Numbered from the stretch's first letter, positions 8,096-17,429 are shown. The stretch: DNA of 64,000 nucleotides from Pseudomonadota bacterium (GCA_020161405.1 JAIUOD010000002.1:372001-436000), one strand, 5' to 3'. Made by a program: numbers and translations. The notes: generated from the sequence alone by a model not told the origin.

Positions 8096-9661
8096 ATGAA
8101 GGCGTTTTTTCAACCAATTGATTGGATAGTTTTAATTGGGTTTGTTTTGTTGCTTTTTGGCATTGGTGTTTTTTTTCAACGCACTAAGGCAAAAAATGCC
8201 GAAGACTACTTCCTAGCTGGCCATAATATTGCGCCATGGGTGGTTGCGATTTCAACTATTGCAACTATGCAATCTGCGGCAACATTTCTTGGTGCACCTG
8301 ATTATGGTTATCGTGGCGATTTTACCTATCTTGGAACTAATTTAGGAACAATAATTGCGGCAATATTTGTTGGAAATATACTGATACCGCGCTTTTATAA
8401 AGCGAAAGTTTCGACTGTTTATGAATTGCTAAAGATAAGATATTCGCAAACTGCAATGCGTGCGGCGGGGGCGATGTTTCTTGTGGGCCGTGTTTTCGCG
8501 GAAGGATCAAGAATTTATTTAGCGGCAATTGCGGTATCAATGATGATTTTTTCTGGTGTGAGCTTTCACGGGATTGCGGTCTCATCTTTTTTGATAATAT
8601 TTTTTAGTTTTATAATTTGCTTTTTTGGCGGTTTAAAAAGCGTTATTTGGACAGATTTGATATTATTTCTTGTTTATATTGGCGCCGCAATCGGTGCGTT
8701 TTTTTACCTTCTTTATATTATACCATTAAATTCAAATCAGATTTTTGATACATTATTAAACGCGCCAAACAATATGAATAAATTACAGCTTTTTGATTTC
8801 AAGCTTGATTTTTCAAAGCCGTTTTCAATCTATTCAATATTAACGGGCATGGTATTATTATCAATTGCAAGTTTTGGCCTTGACCAAGATATATCGCAGC
8901 GATTGCTTGCGTCAAAGGATTCAAAAGGTGGCACCAAAAGCCTTTATATGGCAAGTCTTTTGACTATGCCAATTGTTGCACTTTTTATAGCGATTGGTTC
9001 ATTATTATACATATTTTATAGCCGCCCTGATTTAATGGGTAATGGCTTTAGTGCAGGTCTGGAAAATAAGTTCAAAGGCGAGAGTGTAACTGTTTTCATG
9101 TATTTTATAATGACGCAAATCCCACCAGTGCTTAGGGCGCTTGCAACAATTGGTGTATTAAGTGCAGCGATATCAACCGTTAATTCAGGTCTCAATTCAA
9201 TGTCATCGGTTTTGATTCAGGATTTCTATCGCCCCTTCATCGCCAAAAACGCAAAAATTGCAAAAGAAGAAAGTCACTTTGTAAAAGCGGGGCAGGCGGG
9301 AATGGCAATAATTGGTGTTTTCTTATTTGCTATGGCTTTATTATCTTATTTTTGGCAAAAATCACAAGATATCCCGATTTTAAGCTTTGTTTTAGGAATA
9401 ATGACATTTGCTTATGCGGGTTTATTAGGGGTTTATTTTACCGCTATCTTTACCAATAGAGGTTCGACATTATCAATTATAAGCGCATTAATTATTGGCT
9501 TTTTGTCAATATTAATGATGCAGCCTTGGATTGCGCATAAGTTAAATTACCCAATGTTTTTCCAGACTTTGGCCTTCGGTTGGCAATTATGTATCGCAAG
9601 TTTTATTGCTTTTATAGTCGCTTGCTTGGGGAAGCAGGATACAAAAATATTAAATCAATAA
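8096..9661 (+). CDS. Sodium:solute symporter (SSS family)
   Basis: This 521-residue transporter has about 13 membrane segments. Family features include the N-terminal DWIVLIGFVLLLFGIGVFF helix, the KNAEDYFLAGHNIAPW loop after helix 1, the QSAATFLGAP stretch of helix 2, and FGLDQDISQRLLASKD in the central part. Sodium-site residues would lie in TIGVLSAAISTVNSGLNSMSSV. Substrate cannot be named; sugars, sialic acid-type compounds, proline or pantothenate are all used by this family. The ATG at 8096 is preferred over an upstream TTG (8006) because GGGG at 8086-8089 is a good ribosome binding site and the family begins at this helix. Confidence 0.88.
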   Translation: MKAFFQPIDWIVLIGFVLLLFGIGVFFQRTKAKNAEDYFLAGHNIAPWVVAISTIATMQSAATFLGAPDYGYRGDFTYLGTNLGTIIAAIFVGNILIPRFYKAKVSTVYELLKIRYSQTAMRAAGAMFLVGRVFAEGSRIYLAAIAVSMMIFSGVSFHGIAVSSFLIIFFSFIICFFGGLKSVIWTDLILFLVYIGAAIGAFFYLLYIIPLNSNQIFDTLLNAPNNMNKLQLFDFKLDFSKPFSIYSILTGMVLLSIASFGLDQDISQRLLASKDSKGGTKSLYMASLLTMPIVALFIAIGSLLYIFYSRPDLMGNGFSAGLENKFKGESVTVFMYFIMTQIPPVLRALATIGVLSAAISTVNSGLNSMSSVLIQDFYRPFIAKNAKIAKEESHFVKAGQAGMAIIGVFLFAMALLSYFWQKSQDIPILSFVLGIMTFAYAGLLGVYFTAIFTNRGSTLSIISALIIGFLSILMMQPWIAHKLNYPMFFQTLAFGWQLCIASFIAFIVACLGKQDTKILNQ

Positions 9662-9669
9662 TTCTATGA

Positions 9670-9684
9670 TTAAATTATTATTAA
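9670..9684. promoter_or_regulatory. TTAA-N7-TTAA motif (possible CtrA site)
   Basis: TTAAATTATTATTAA matches the full CtrA consensus TTAA-N7-TTAA exactly and lies 36 bases before the first ATG of the TadG-like gene. In Caulobacterales CtrA controls polar surface structures. In DNA this AT-rich, several such matches are expected by chance in 64 kb, so this is weak evidence. Confidence 0.2.
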
Positions 9685-9720
9685 CCAATAAGTTAATTAA
9701 TCACTTACCGGTTATATTGT

Positions 9721-11664
9721 ATGGCAATGAAATTGTTACGCAACTTGGTGGTATATTTGTTTTTAAAATACAAATTATATTTATGTATTAATAATATTCG
9801 TAGAATGATGATTAATTATTGTCATTCTTGTTTATTTAATATTGTTAAAAAAAACAAAAAAATTGATTTTACGCGTAATATTAAAGGCTCTATGGCAATA
9901 AGTGTGGCATTATTGGCGATTCCGCTTTTGATGCTTGTTGGTTCTTCTGTTGATTTGGTTCAGGTCAATAGTTTGCGAACGGAATTACAAAATGCAACTG
10001 ATGGCGCCGCACTTGCTGCTGCGCGTGCAAGTAATTCAGTTACTGATGCAAGCAAAAAAGCGGCATATGATGTTCTAATCGCAAACCTTAATGTTCAAAA
10101 ATATAGGGATATTGAAGCACAATTAACCGAAAGTGATACTGAATTAGGCCATCAATTAAACTATTCAGTTTATACCAAATATAAAACAATGTTTGTTGGA
10201 ATTTTTGGCGTCAATACATTAGAATTAAGCGCCAAAGCATCCGCCGTTAGCGGAACAAAAGGCGCCGAAGTTGTTTTTGTTTTGGATACAACAGGATCCA
10301 TGGCAGAAAATGGTAAAATGACACAATTAAAATCTTCTGTTAATTCTGCTTTAAATGGGGTTTTGAATTCATCAGGGCAAAATATAAATGATGTTAAAGT
10401 TGGTGTTGTACCATTCAATACACAAGTTCGCATCACACCAGATACAAGTGCAGCTTGGATAAATTGGGGCACGGCAGATGTTTGGGAATATTGTAATTAT
10501 GCCGATAAGACACGCCCTATATGGCCGCAATGCCCAATTTTTTGGTATAATTTAGATGCTTTGTGTATAAGTGCACCTAATGAGATGGAATGTCGAAATA
10601 ATGCAATATTTTATGACAGACCAATTTATGGAAATAACTCAAGTGGTTATTTTTACGAACAAATTGCCAAATCCTATGTTGCAACTGGTTCAACTTATGA
10701 AATTCAAAGTCATAGAATGTTGTATAAATGGACTAATTCGGCATGGACATTAATAAGAACCGACGAGACTGGTGACCATTATGGTTGGGTTGGCGGTCAA
10801 TCGTGGATGACCGATGATAGTCAAAGTAATTTATCAGGGCAGCCAACGACAATTGCTATGACTACTGTGCCAACATATGTGGATAATTATGGAAAAACCC
10901 AAAACTTCAATAAGTTAAATCCATTTTATTTTGATATGCGTTATTATGACGGTACTGGAACCCTTAATGGAACGCCTGTCGGTGATATTTGGTATGCTAA
11001 CGGATATGGCCCTGCACAGGCAAAAACATGGAATTATACAATTTATGGCAATAATGTTCCGCGCCGCACAAGAATGCCGGCAACAACTGATCAAAGGGAT
11101 AAATGGCAAGGTTGTATGATTGACAGAAATCAAGATTATGACGTTTCTGCTCTGCCCCCTTTAGTTTCAAATACAAACACATATTATTACGCAAGAAGAT
11201 GCCAAGATTTACCATTAGAGCCTATTTTGGGTCTGACCAATAATATCACAAATGTAAGAAGCAAAATTAATTCGCTTCAACCTGCGGGCTTCACAAACAT
11301 AAGTATTGGTATCCAATGGGGCATGGAGGTTTTGTCCGATACCGCGCCCTTTACAGAAGGTTCGGTTTGGGGTGAAAAACACCATGCAAAATATATTGTT
11401 CTTGTAACTGATGGCTATAATAATAAAAACCGTTTCACAACAAATGTAAGCGACATTGATAAAAGAACGGAAAAGGCATGTGCCAATGCAAAAGCCAAAG
11501 GCATAGAGATTTTTGTTGTCCGTTTAGAGCAAGGGGATACAAATCTTCTTAAAAATTGCGCAACAAGGCCTGGTAATTTTTATGACCTTAATAATGCAAG
11601 TTCTTTGCCTGATGCGATGAAAAATATATTCACATCAATTAATGATTTAAGGTTAGTTCGATAA
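9721..11664 (+). CDS. TadG-like von Willebrand factor A protein (paralog 1)
   Basis: This protein has up to 647 residues. After a basic N-terminus comes the TadE/TadG helix signature (GSMAISVALLAIPLLMLVG, then LRTELQNATDGAALAAA), anchoring it in the inner membrane as a pilin-like or Flp-associated protein. A vWA domain follows with MIDAS residues DTTGS (about residue 187), a threonine in FTNISIG, and VTDGYN (about 562). Between the first and later MIDAS motifs lies an insertion of roughly 250 residues rich in Trp, Tyr and Asn with several cysteines. No other Tad pilus genes are nearby. ATG at 9805 is an equally possible start. Probably an exported or surface protein; its ligand is unknown. 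Confidence 0.75.
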   Translation: MAMKLLRNLVVYLFLKYKLYLCINNIRRMMINYCHSCLFNIVKKNKKIDFTRNIKGSMAISVALLAIPLLMLVGSSVDLVQVNSLRTELQNATDGAALAAARASNSVTDASKKAAYDVLIANLNVQKYRDIEAQLTESDTELGHQLNYSVYTKYKTMFVGIFGVNTLELSAKASAVSGTKGAEVVFVLDTTGSMAENGKMTQLKSSVNSALNGVLNSSGQNINDVKVGVVPFNTQVRITPDTSAAWINWGTADVWEYCNYADKTRPIWPQCPIFWYNLDALCISAPNEMECRNNAIFYDRPIYGNNSSGYFYEQIAKSYVATGSTYEIQSHRMLYKWTNSAWTLIRTDETGDHYGWVGGQSWMTDDSQSNLSGQPTTIAMTTVPTYVDNYGKTQNFNKLNPFYFDMRYYDGTGTLNGTPVGDIWYANGYGPAQAKTWNYTIYGNNVPRRTRMPATTDQRDKWQGCMIDRNQDYDVSALPPLVSNTNTYYYARRCQDLPLEPILGLTNNITNVRSKINSLQPAGFTNISIGIQWGMEVLSDTAPFTEGSVWGEKHHAKYIVLVTDGYNNKNRFTTNVSDIDKRTEKACANAKAKGIEIFVVRLEQGDTNLLKNCATRPGNFYDLNNASSLPDAMKNIFTSINDLRLVR

Positions 11665-11792
11665 AATTTTATATATTCTAATAAAAAAATCTTAAGCTTA
11701 GTTCTTAGACTTTTGGTTATGCTTTGATGATAAGTTTGCTCCCTTATATTGAAGATTTTGTTCCTAAGAAGTTCAATAAGGGTCCGGGGTAA

Positions 11793-13640
11793 ATGCCACA
11801 CAATATTAAAAATCGCTTTATCGGCGCAAAGTCCTTGCGTTTGATTTCAAAGTTTTTGAAATCAACGAGGGGTAATATTGCTTTGGTTTTTGCTTTATTG
11901 CTTGTGCCAATGGTTGGCCTTATTGCTGCTGGTATTGATTTAACGCGTGTTAATTCTATGCAGTCGGAATTGCAAGGTATTACGGATGCCGCGGTTCTTG
12001 CAGCCGCCAAAAGTTCCACTGATTCCACAAGTGCAACCAAAGAGATTGCCGATACTTATCTTAAAGCGCATATTGAAAAAACTGGTTTGGTAAATGTTAC
12101 GACTAATATGTCAAACACAACAACTGAAACCAATGGTAAGCAGTTAAATTATACTGCGACTGGTTATATGTCGTCATCATTAATGAAATTATTCGGCAAT
12201 GAAAATATGGCGGTATCTGCCCAATCTTCTGCAGTTGCCAATAGTTCAGGTTCAGAAGTTGTATTCGTATTGGATACTACTGCATCAATGTCATCAAACA
12301 GCAAAATAACAAATTTGAAGTCTGCGGTTAATGCAACGCTTCAGACATTGGTTGATGCCAATGGTGTAAATGTAAATAATGTAAAGATTGGTGTTGTTCC
12401 GTTTAACGTTCAAGTTAAGGTTGCGCCAAGTGTCACTATGGCCAATGTTGATTGGGGCCCTTCTTGGACAAATCAAGGTTGTGATTATTCTTTTGCAAAT
12501 CAAAGCTATTGGCCACATTGCGAAATTTCTTGGCGAAATATGGACATTGTTTGCTATTATGCAACCAATAGAGAGTCATGCAAGGCTACATCTAAATTTT
12601 TTGATAAACCAGTTTACCAATCAAATGGACGTTATTATTACGAGCAATGGGTAAAAGCCTATGAGACTGTTGGAAGTGAATACAAAATTTACACCCACAA
12701 AATGACATGGTGGTGGTCCAATAGTTCTTGTACCGGTTATTATTATGATGAAACCGGGCAACATTGTAGCGGTTGGTCAGGCGGCGGTTCAGGCCTAAGT
12801 GAAGATGCCCAAACCAATTATACAAGCCCCGTAAGTGGTAATGGCAATGGTAATGGTAATGGCAATGGTAATGGCAATGGTAATGGAAACGGCGGTTCAG
12901 GCCTAAGCCAATATACATCTAAACCCTCTGGCTTTAATAATATGAATTTCCTACCAAAAGTTGATACTTCGACATGGGATGGCTTTGGTGGTCAGCCAGC
13001 AAGAAACTGGAACTACACTTGGTATAATTCTAATTTGCGCAATGCTTCTTTACCTGCATCTACAGACCGTAAAGACCTATGGACTGGCTGCATGATTGAT
13101 CGTGCCCAAAATTATGACACGAATGCAGAGCCTGCAACAGCTGGGACACCAAATTCATATTATCCAGCAAGACGTTGCTATTATGAACCTTTGCAACCAA
13201 TTTTGCCTTTAACAACTGACGTTGCAGCTGTTCGTAATAAAGTTAATTCTTTGCAGCCTGCTGGCTACACTAATATAACTATTGGTATTCAATGGGGAAT
13301 GGAAGTTTTATCGCCAAATGAACCAATGATTGGTGGTGCGCCATTTGGGTCATCTGATGCTAAAAAATACATGGTTATCATTACTGATGGTTATAATAAC
13401 CAAAACCGTTTTTCTTCATCAGTGGCCGCAGTTGATGCTAGAACCAAACTTGCGTGTGAAGCTGCTAAAGCAAAAGGTATTACATTATTTGTGGTAAGGC
13501 TTGAAGAAGGTGATTCGCAATTATTACGTGAATGTGCATCACAACCACCATATTTCTATGACCTTGCAAGTTCATCACAATTAACAAGCGCATTACAAGA
13601 TATGTTCACATCAATTAGTAAGTTGCGCATTGTTAATTAA
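11793..13640 (+). CDS. TadG-like von Willebrand factor A protein (paralog 2, Gly-Asn repeat)
   Basis: This 615-residue paralog of the preceding gene shares its architecture: TadG-type helix (GNIALVFALLLVPMVGLIAAG), MIDAS motif DTTAS (about residue 161), the same cysteine- and aromatic-rich insertion (conserved WPxC, GCMIDR and ARRC positions), and ITDGYNNQNRF (about 530). The C-terminal halves align almost without gaps, so the pair is a tandem duplication. Unlike paralog 1, the insertion carries nine Gly-Asn dipeptides flanked by a duplicated GGSGLS. GGGGT at 11785-11789 is a good ribosome binding site for this ATG. A weak hairpin plus T-run follows the stop. Confidence 0.78.
   Translation: MPHNIKNRFIGAKSLRLISKFLKSTRGNIALVFALLLVPMVGLIAAGIDLTRVNSMQSELQGITDAAVLAAAKSSTDSTSATKEIADTYLKAHIEKTGLVNVTTNMSNTTTETNGKQLNYTATGYMSSSLMKLFGNENMAVSAQSSAVANSSGSEVVFVLDTTASMSSNSKITNLKSAVNATLQTLVDANGVNVNNVKIGVVPFNVQVKVAPSVTMANVDWGPSWTNQGCDYSFANQSYWPHCEISWRNMDIVCYYATNRESCKATSKFFDKPVYQSNGRYYYEQWVKAYETVGSEYKIYTHKMTWWWSNSSCTGYYYDETGQHCSGWSGGGSGLSEDAQTNYTSPVSGNGNGNGNGNGNGNGNGNGGSGLSQYTSKPSGFNNMNFLPKVDTSTWDGFGGQPARNWNYTWYNSNLRNASLPASTDRKDLWTGCMIDRAQNYDTNAEPATAGTPNSYYPARRCYYEPLQPILPLTTDVAAVRNKVNSLQPAGYTNITIGIQWGMEVLSPNEPMIGGAPFGSSDAKKYMVIITDGYNNQNRFSSSVAAVDARTKLACEAAKAKGITLFVVRLEEGDSQLLRECASQPPYFYDLASSSQLTSALQDMFTSISKLRIVN
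12783..12907 (+). repeat. Hexamer tandem repeat with flanking 17-bp direct repeats
   Basis: Nine copies of the hexamer GGYAAT/GGAAAC (12837-12890) encode (Gly-Asn)9 inside paralog 2. The array is bracketed by two identical copies of GGCGGTTCAGGCCTAAG at 12783-12799 and 12891-12907, both read as GGSGLS. The array and one flank look like material inserted by duplication or slippage. All copies are in frame. Confidence 0.9.
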
Positions 13641-13660
13641 TAGAAAAATATTCTATTTTT
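13639..13660 (+). terminator. Weak intrinsic terminator after vWA pair
   Basis: AATAGAA (13639-13645) pairs with TTCTATT (13651-13657) around a five-base loop and runs on into TTT. The left arm overlaps the TAA stop of paralog 2. The stem is all A/U apart from one G/C pair, so efficiency would be low. Confidence 0.4.
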
Positions 13661-13749
13661 AGCCTGTTCAAAGATTTAATTTTGCTTTTATAGCTATTTT
13701 GATTGCAATAAGAAAATATTATTATTGCTAATTAAAATTGGGAAGCAAG

Positions 13750-14526
13750 ATGTGCGAATTATTGGGCATGAGTGCCAATGTACCAACTGATATAAGGTTT
13801 AGTTTCGCTGCCCTTGCAAAACGTGGTGGTGAAACTGGCCCTCATTCTGATGGTTGGGGGATTGTATTCTTTGAAAATAAAGTCGTCCGTGCTTTCCATG
13901 ATCCAAGCCCATCATGCCAATCTAAAATTGCCAGTCTGGTACGCGAATATCCAATTAAATCAAAAAGTGTAATCGCCCATGTTCGCAAGGCAAATCGTGG
14001 GCGCGTTTCACTTGAAAACAACCATCCATTCACACGCGAATTATGGGGTAGGGCATGGGTTTTTGCCCATAATGGACAATTAAAAGGCATTAAGAAATGG
14101 CCTTTATCATTTTACAGGCCAATTGGAACAACTGATTCAGAATATGCATTTTGCTATATTATTGATCAATTACGCCAAAAATTTCCAAAAGAACCAAATT
14201 CGAAAAAACTTGAAAAAGCAATTGAAGATATTTTTAAAAACCTTCGTGAAATTGGCGTTTTCAATGCGCTTTTAAGTCAAGGGCAATTTATCTATGCCTC
14301 TTGTTCAAAAAAATTATGCTATATTACGCGCTGTGCACCTTTTGGCAAAGCAAGTCTTGTTGATGATGATTTACAAGTGGATTTTGCCCAAGAAACCACA
14401 CCAAATGATTGCGTAACAATAATAGCGACCAAACCGCTTACTAAGAATGAAGAATGGCATATTTGCGATAATAATAGCTTTTTAGTATTTAAAGATGGTC
14501 TCTTAATTTCACAAAATTGTAGCTAA
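13750..14526 (+). CDS. Class II glutamine amidotransferase (YafJ-like)
   Basis: This 258-residue Ntn-type glutamine amidotransferase starts MCELLGMS, so removal of Met exposes the catalytic Cys. RGGETGPHSDGWGI, VIAHVRKA and ENNHPF, followed by WVFAHNGQL, are the glutamine-binding motifs of the YafJ/GATase-2 family. No synthase domain is attached, so the amide acceptor is unknown. The ATG at 13750 is chosen over TTG at 13738 because the family requires Cys directly after Met, and GGGAAG lies at a good distance upstream. Confidence 0.88.
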   Translation: MCELLGMSANVPTDIRFSFAALAKRGGETGPHSDGWGIVFFENKVVRAFHDPSPSCQSKIASLVREYPIKSKSVIAHVRKANRGRVSLENNHPFTRELWGRAWVFAHNGQLKGIKKWPLSFYRPIGTTDSEYAFCYIIDQLRQKFPKEPNSKKLEKAIEDIFKNLREIGVFNALLSQGQFIYASCSKKLCYITRCAPFGKASLVDDDLQVDFAQETTPNDCVTIIATKPLTKNEEWHICDNNSFLVFKDGLLISQNCS

Positions 14527-14585
14527 ACCTCCACAGATTTTTCATATGCAGGATTTACCAAACATTGTTATCTATGGGGGGGAAT

Positions 14586-14738
14586 ATGGATATTAAATTT
14601 TTTCTATTTGCAGGGCTTGCAATCTTTCTTGCTAAATCAGCGTTAGCAGGAAGTTTTGAAAATTCAAAATCTGATTTGATTTCATTTAATAAATCATTTC
14701 AAACTGAATGCGCGACAAAAACTGCAAGCGTTAATTAA
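14586..14738 (+). CDS. Small secreted peptide, 50 residues
   Basis: A short gene begins at ATG 14586 behind an unusually strong purine tract, GGGGGGG (14576-14582). The product starts MDIKFFLFAGLAIFLAKSALA, a textbook signal peptide with an Ala-x-Ala cleavage site, followed by a mature part of about 29 residues (GSFENSKSDLISFNKSF and so on) with a single cysteine. No family is recognised. It sits alone between the amidotransferase and the amidohydrolase, reading the same way. The combination of ribosome binding site and signal peptide supports it being real. Confidence 0.55.
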   Translation: MDIKFFLFAGLAIFLAKSALAGSFENSKSDLISFNKSFQTECATKTASVN

Positions 14739-14827
14739 ACTTACGCTTTTTTTTATCTAAATCTTATTAAGCCCCTTGCAATATTCGCCAATTCGGTATG
14801 AATTAAAAAAAAGCCAAGGGGTTATAG

Positions 14828-16132
14828 ATGAATAGACGTGAATTATTAGTAACAACATTTTTACTTAGTAGTTTGGGTGCAAAAAATACATTTGCTGCCG
14901 AAAATAATATTGCGTCTTTAGCTTCTAAAATTTACCCTCAAGTTGTGAAATGGCGTCGCCAAATTCATCAAAATCCTGAATTATCAAACCGCGAATTTAA
15001 AACTTCTGAATTGGTTGCAAATGAATTAAAACGCCTTGGCTTTAAGGTTCGTGAAAAAGTTGCGCATACTGGCGTTGTCGGGGTTTTAGAAGGCGCAAAA
15101 CCTGGCCCTGCGGTTGCACTGCGTGCGGATATGGACGCTTTGCCTGTGTTTGAAAAAACAGGCCTTGAATTTGCGTCGCGTGCCAAGGGTGAATATGAAG
15201 GGCATGAAGTTCCAATTGCCCATGCCTGTGGTCATGATGCGCATACTGCTATGCTTTTGGGTGCGGCAAATGTTTTGGCGTCAATGAAAAATGAAATCGC
15301 GGGTAAAGTTGTTTTCATTTTCCAACCTGCCGAAGAAGGCCTGCCAAAGGGTGAAACTGGCGGTGCAAAAGTAATGATTGAAGAAGGCGCATTACAAAAT
15401 CCAGAGGTTAAATCAATTTTCGGTATTCATATTTGGCCGGGGCCTTCGGGTGAGATTTCTTACCGTCCAAAAGGTTTAATGGCAGGTGCAGATAGGGTTG
15501 AAATTACTTTAAAAGGGCGTCAAACCCATGGCGCCGCACCTTGGTCTGGTATTGATTTATCTTCATTGGCGTCAGAAATTGTCAATTCAATCAATCAAAT
15601 ATTGGCGCGCCAAGTGAATGTAACATCTGAACCTAGTGTTTTATCAATTACAACAATGCATGGCGGTGAAAGATTTAATATTATACCTGAACAATTTGTT
15701 TTGGGTGGTACATTACGTACTTTCTCAGATGCGCGCCGTGATTTAGTTGTGAAGAAAGTTGAAACGACTGTAAAAGCATTGGCGCAAGCATATGGCGCAG
15801 AGGCGACAATAACTTTTGACAGATTTGCCCCACCAACTGTAAACGACCCACAACTTACGCAAAATCTATATGATGCATTGCTAAAAGCGGTAGGCGATGA
15901 GAAATTGTTAAACCCAAATGCAATACCTGTTACTGGCTCTGAAGATTTTTCGGAATTCCAACGAAAAGTTCCGGGTGTTTATGCCTTTTTAGGTAGTTCA
16001 CCTTTAAAAGTTGATCCAAATGCTTTGCCTGTAAATCATTCGCCATATTTTGATATTAATGAGCCTGCGATGGAAACTGGTGTGCGTGCGCATTGTTATG
16101 CGGCGTTGAAAATGCTCACGCTTTATAAATAA
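14828..16132 (+). CDS. M20D-family amidohydrolase (amidase/peptidase), exported
   Basis: This 434-residue metallo-amidohydrolase belongs to the IAA-amino-acid/hippurate hydrolase group. Metal and catalytic motifs are ADMDALPV, HACGHDAHTAMLL, FQPAEEG and a C-terminal TGSEDFSEF; GIHIWPG precedes the dimerisation domain. The N-terminus MNRRELLVTTFLLSSLGAKNT plus TFAAE looks like a Tat-type signal (twin arginine, hydrophobic stretch, Ala-x-Ala), so it probably acts in the periplasm on N-acyl amino acids. AAGGGG at 14815-14820 gives a good ribosome binding site. Confidence 0.88.
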   Translation: MNRRELLVTTFLLSSLGAKNTFAAENNIASLASKIYPQVVKWRRQIHQNPELSNREFKTSELVANELKRLGFKVREKVAHTGVVGVLEGAKPGPAVALRADMDALPVFEKTGLEFASRAKGEYEGHEVPIAHACGHDAHTAMLLGAANVLASMKNEIAGKVVFIFQPAEEGLPKGETGGAKVMIEEGALQNPEVKSIFGIHIWPGPSGEISYRPKGLMAGADRVEITLKGRQTHGAAPWSGIDLSSLASEIVNSINQILARQVNVTSEPSVLSITTMHGGERFNIIPEQFVLGGTLRTFSDARRDLVVKKVETTVKALAQAYGAEATITFDRFAPPTVNDPQLTQNLYDALLKAVGDEKLLNPNAIPVTGSEDFSEFQRKVPGVYAFLGSSPLKVDPNALPVNHSPYFDINEPAMETGVRAHCYAALKMLTLYK

Positions 16133-16200
16133 TTTTATCAATTTTGTTATATCATTTTTCAGTTAGGGGGTGTTAATCGCGTCAAAAACGGTTTAATTTG

Positions 16201-16227
16201 AAACTATTATTTTGAAATAGTTTTTTT
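16201..16227 (+). terminator. Terminator-like hairpin in the gcdH leader
   Basis: AAACTATT (16201-16208) pairs with AATAGTTT (16216-16223) around a seven-base loop, ending in seven Ts (16221-16227). It lies immediately before the gcdH ribosome binding site (GGGG 16229-16232). It could end the upstream amidohydrolase transcript or act as an attenuator for gcdH. The stem is weak (one C-G pair). Confidence 0.35.
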
Positions 16228-16237
16228 AGGGGAAATC

Positions 16238-17425
16238 ATGGGCGCGAAAAACACCTTCAATTGGCAGGATCCATTTTTATTCGAAAATCAATTAAACGAA
16301 GAAGAAAAAATGATTCGTGATACGGCAAATTCATATTGCCAGGGCAAATTATTGCCACGTGTTCGGGATGCATTCCGTAATGAATATACTGACCCTGCTA
16401 TTTTTAGCGAAATGGGTGAACTTGGCCTTTTAGGTGTTACAATACCAGAAGAATTTGGCGGCACTGGCGCAGGTTATGTGTCTTATGGCCTTGTTGCACG
16501 TGAAGTTGAACGTGTTGATTCTGGTTATCGCTCTATGATGTCTGTGCAGGCATCTTTGGTTATGTATCCAATTTATGCCTATGGCTCGCAAGAGCAAAAG
16601 GAAAAATATCTTCCAAAACTTTGCTCTGGCGAATGGATTGGTTGTTTTGGTTTAACCGAACCCGATGCGGGTTCTGACCCTGCGGGAATGAAAACTAAAG
16701 CCACCAAAATTGATGGCGGCTATGTTTTGAACGGCGCAAAAATGTGGATTTCAAATTCACCGATTGCCGATGTTTTTGTAGTTTGGGCAAAATCTGATGC
16801 CCATGATGGCAAAATTCGTGGCTTTGTCCTTGAAAAAGGCATGAAAGGTCTATCTGCGCCAAAAATTGAAGGCAAATTATCACTTCGCGCATCTATCACT
16901 GGTGAAATCGTGATGGATAATGTTGAAGTTCCTGAAAGCGCATTATTACCAAATGCCGAAGGTTTAGGCGGGCCATTTGGCTGTTTGAACCGCGCCCGTT
17001 ATGGCATTGCATGGGGTGTTATGGGGGCGGCGGAAACCTGCTGGCATGCGGCGCGCCAATATGGGATGGACAGGAAGCAATTTGGTCGCCCACTTGCTAA
17101 TAATCAATTATTCCAAGCTAAATTAACCGAAATGATGACCGAAATCACTTTAGGCCTACAGGCTTGTTTACGGGTTGGTCGTTTATTCGAAGAAGGCCAA
17201 ATGGCACCTGAAATGATTTCAATCATCAAACGCAATAATTGCGGCAAAGCCCTTAATATCGCCCGTATGGCGCGCGATATGCACGGCGGAAACGGTATTT
17301 CAGATGAATTCCCAATCATGCGCCACATGGTAAATCTTGAAACTGTAAACACCTATGAAGGTGCTTATGACGTGCACACCCTAATTCTTGGCCGCGCGCA
17401 AACAGGATTGCAGGCGTTCTTTTAG
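16238..17425 (+). CDS. gcdH: Glutaryl-CoA dehydrogenase
   Basis: This acyl-CoA dehydrogenase of 395 residues oxidises and decarboxylates glutaryl-CoA to crotonyl-CoA in lysine and tryptophan breakdown. FAD and substrate motifs are [32 protein letters not shown] and [14 protein letters not shown]. The catalytic glutamate lies in [10 protein letters not shown] (about residue 372), where GCDH-type enzymes carry it. The N-terminus ([21 protein letters not shown]) is the characteristic GCDH opening. AGGGG precedes the ATG. It stands alone, with no ETF or CoA-transferase gene beside it. Confidence 0.9.
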   Translation: MGAKNTFNWQDPFLFENQLNEEEKMIRDTANSYCQGKLLPRVRDAFRNEYTDPAIFSEMGELGLLGVTIPEEFGGTGAGYVSYGLVAREVERVDSGYRSMMSVQASLVMYPIYAYGSQEQKEKYLPKLCSGEWIGCFGLTEPDAGSDPAGMKTKATKIDGGYVLNGAKMWISNSPIADVFVVWAKSDAHDGKIRGFVLEKGMKGLSAPKIEGKLSLRASITGEIVMDNVEVPESALLPNAEGLGGPFGCLNRARYGIAWGVMGAAETCWHAARQYGMDRKQFGRPLANNQLFQAKLTEMMTEITLGLQACLRVGRLFEEGQMAPEMISIIKRNNCGKALNIARMARDMHGGNGISDEFPIMRHMVNLETVNTYEGAYDVHTLILGRAQTGLQAFF

Positions 17426-17429
17426 CGCT

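Noticed and set aside
12837-12890. Possible CRISPR-like tandem array
   Set aside because: Units are six bases, contiguous, without spacers and inside a coding frame.
12592-12918. Minus-strand frame rich in His-Tyr-Cys-His repeats
   Set aside because: It is the reverse reading of the Gly-Asn hexamer array in the vWA gene and has no ribosome binding site or coding character.
9721-13640. A complete Tad/Flp pilus cluster
   Set aside because: Only the two TadG-like genes are present; no tadA, tadB, cpaC or prepilin gene exists in the window.
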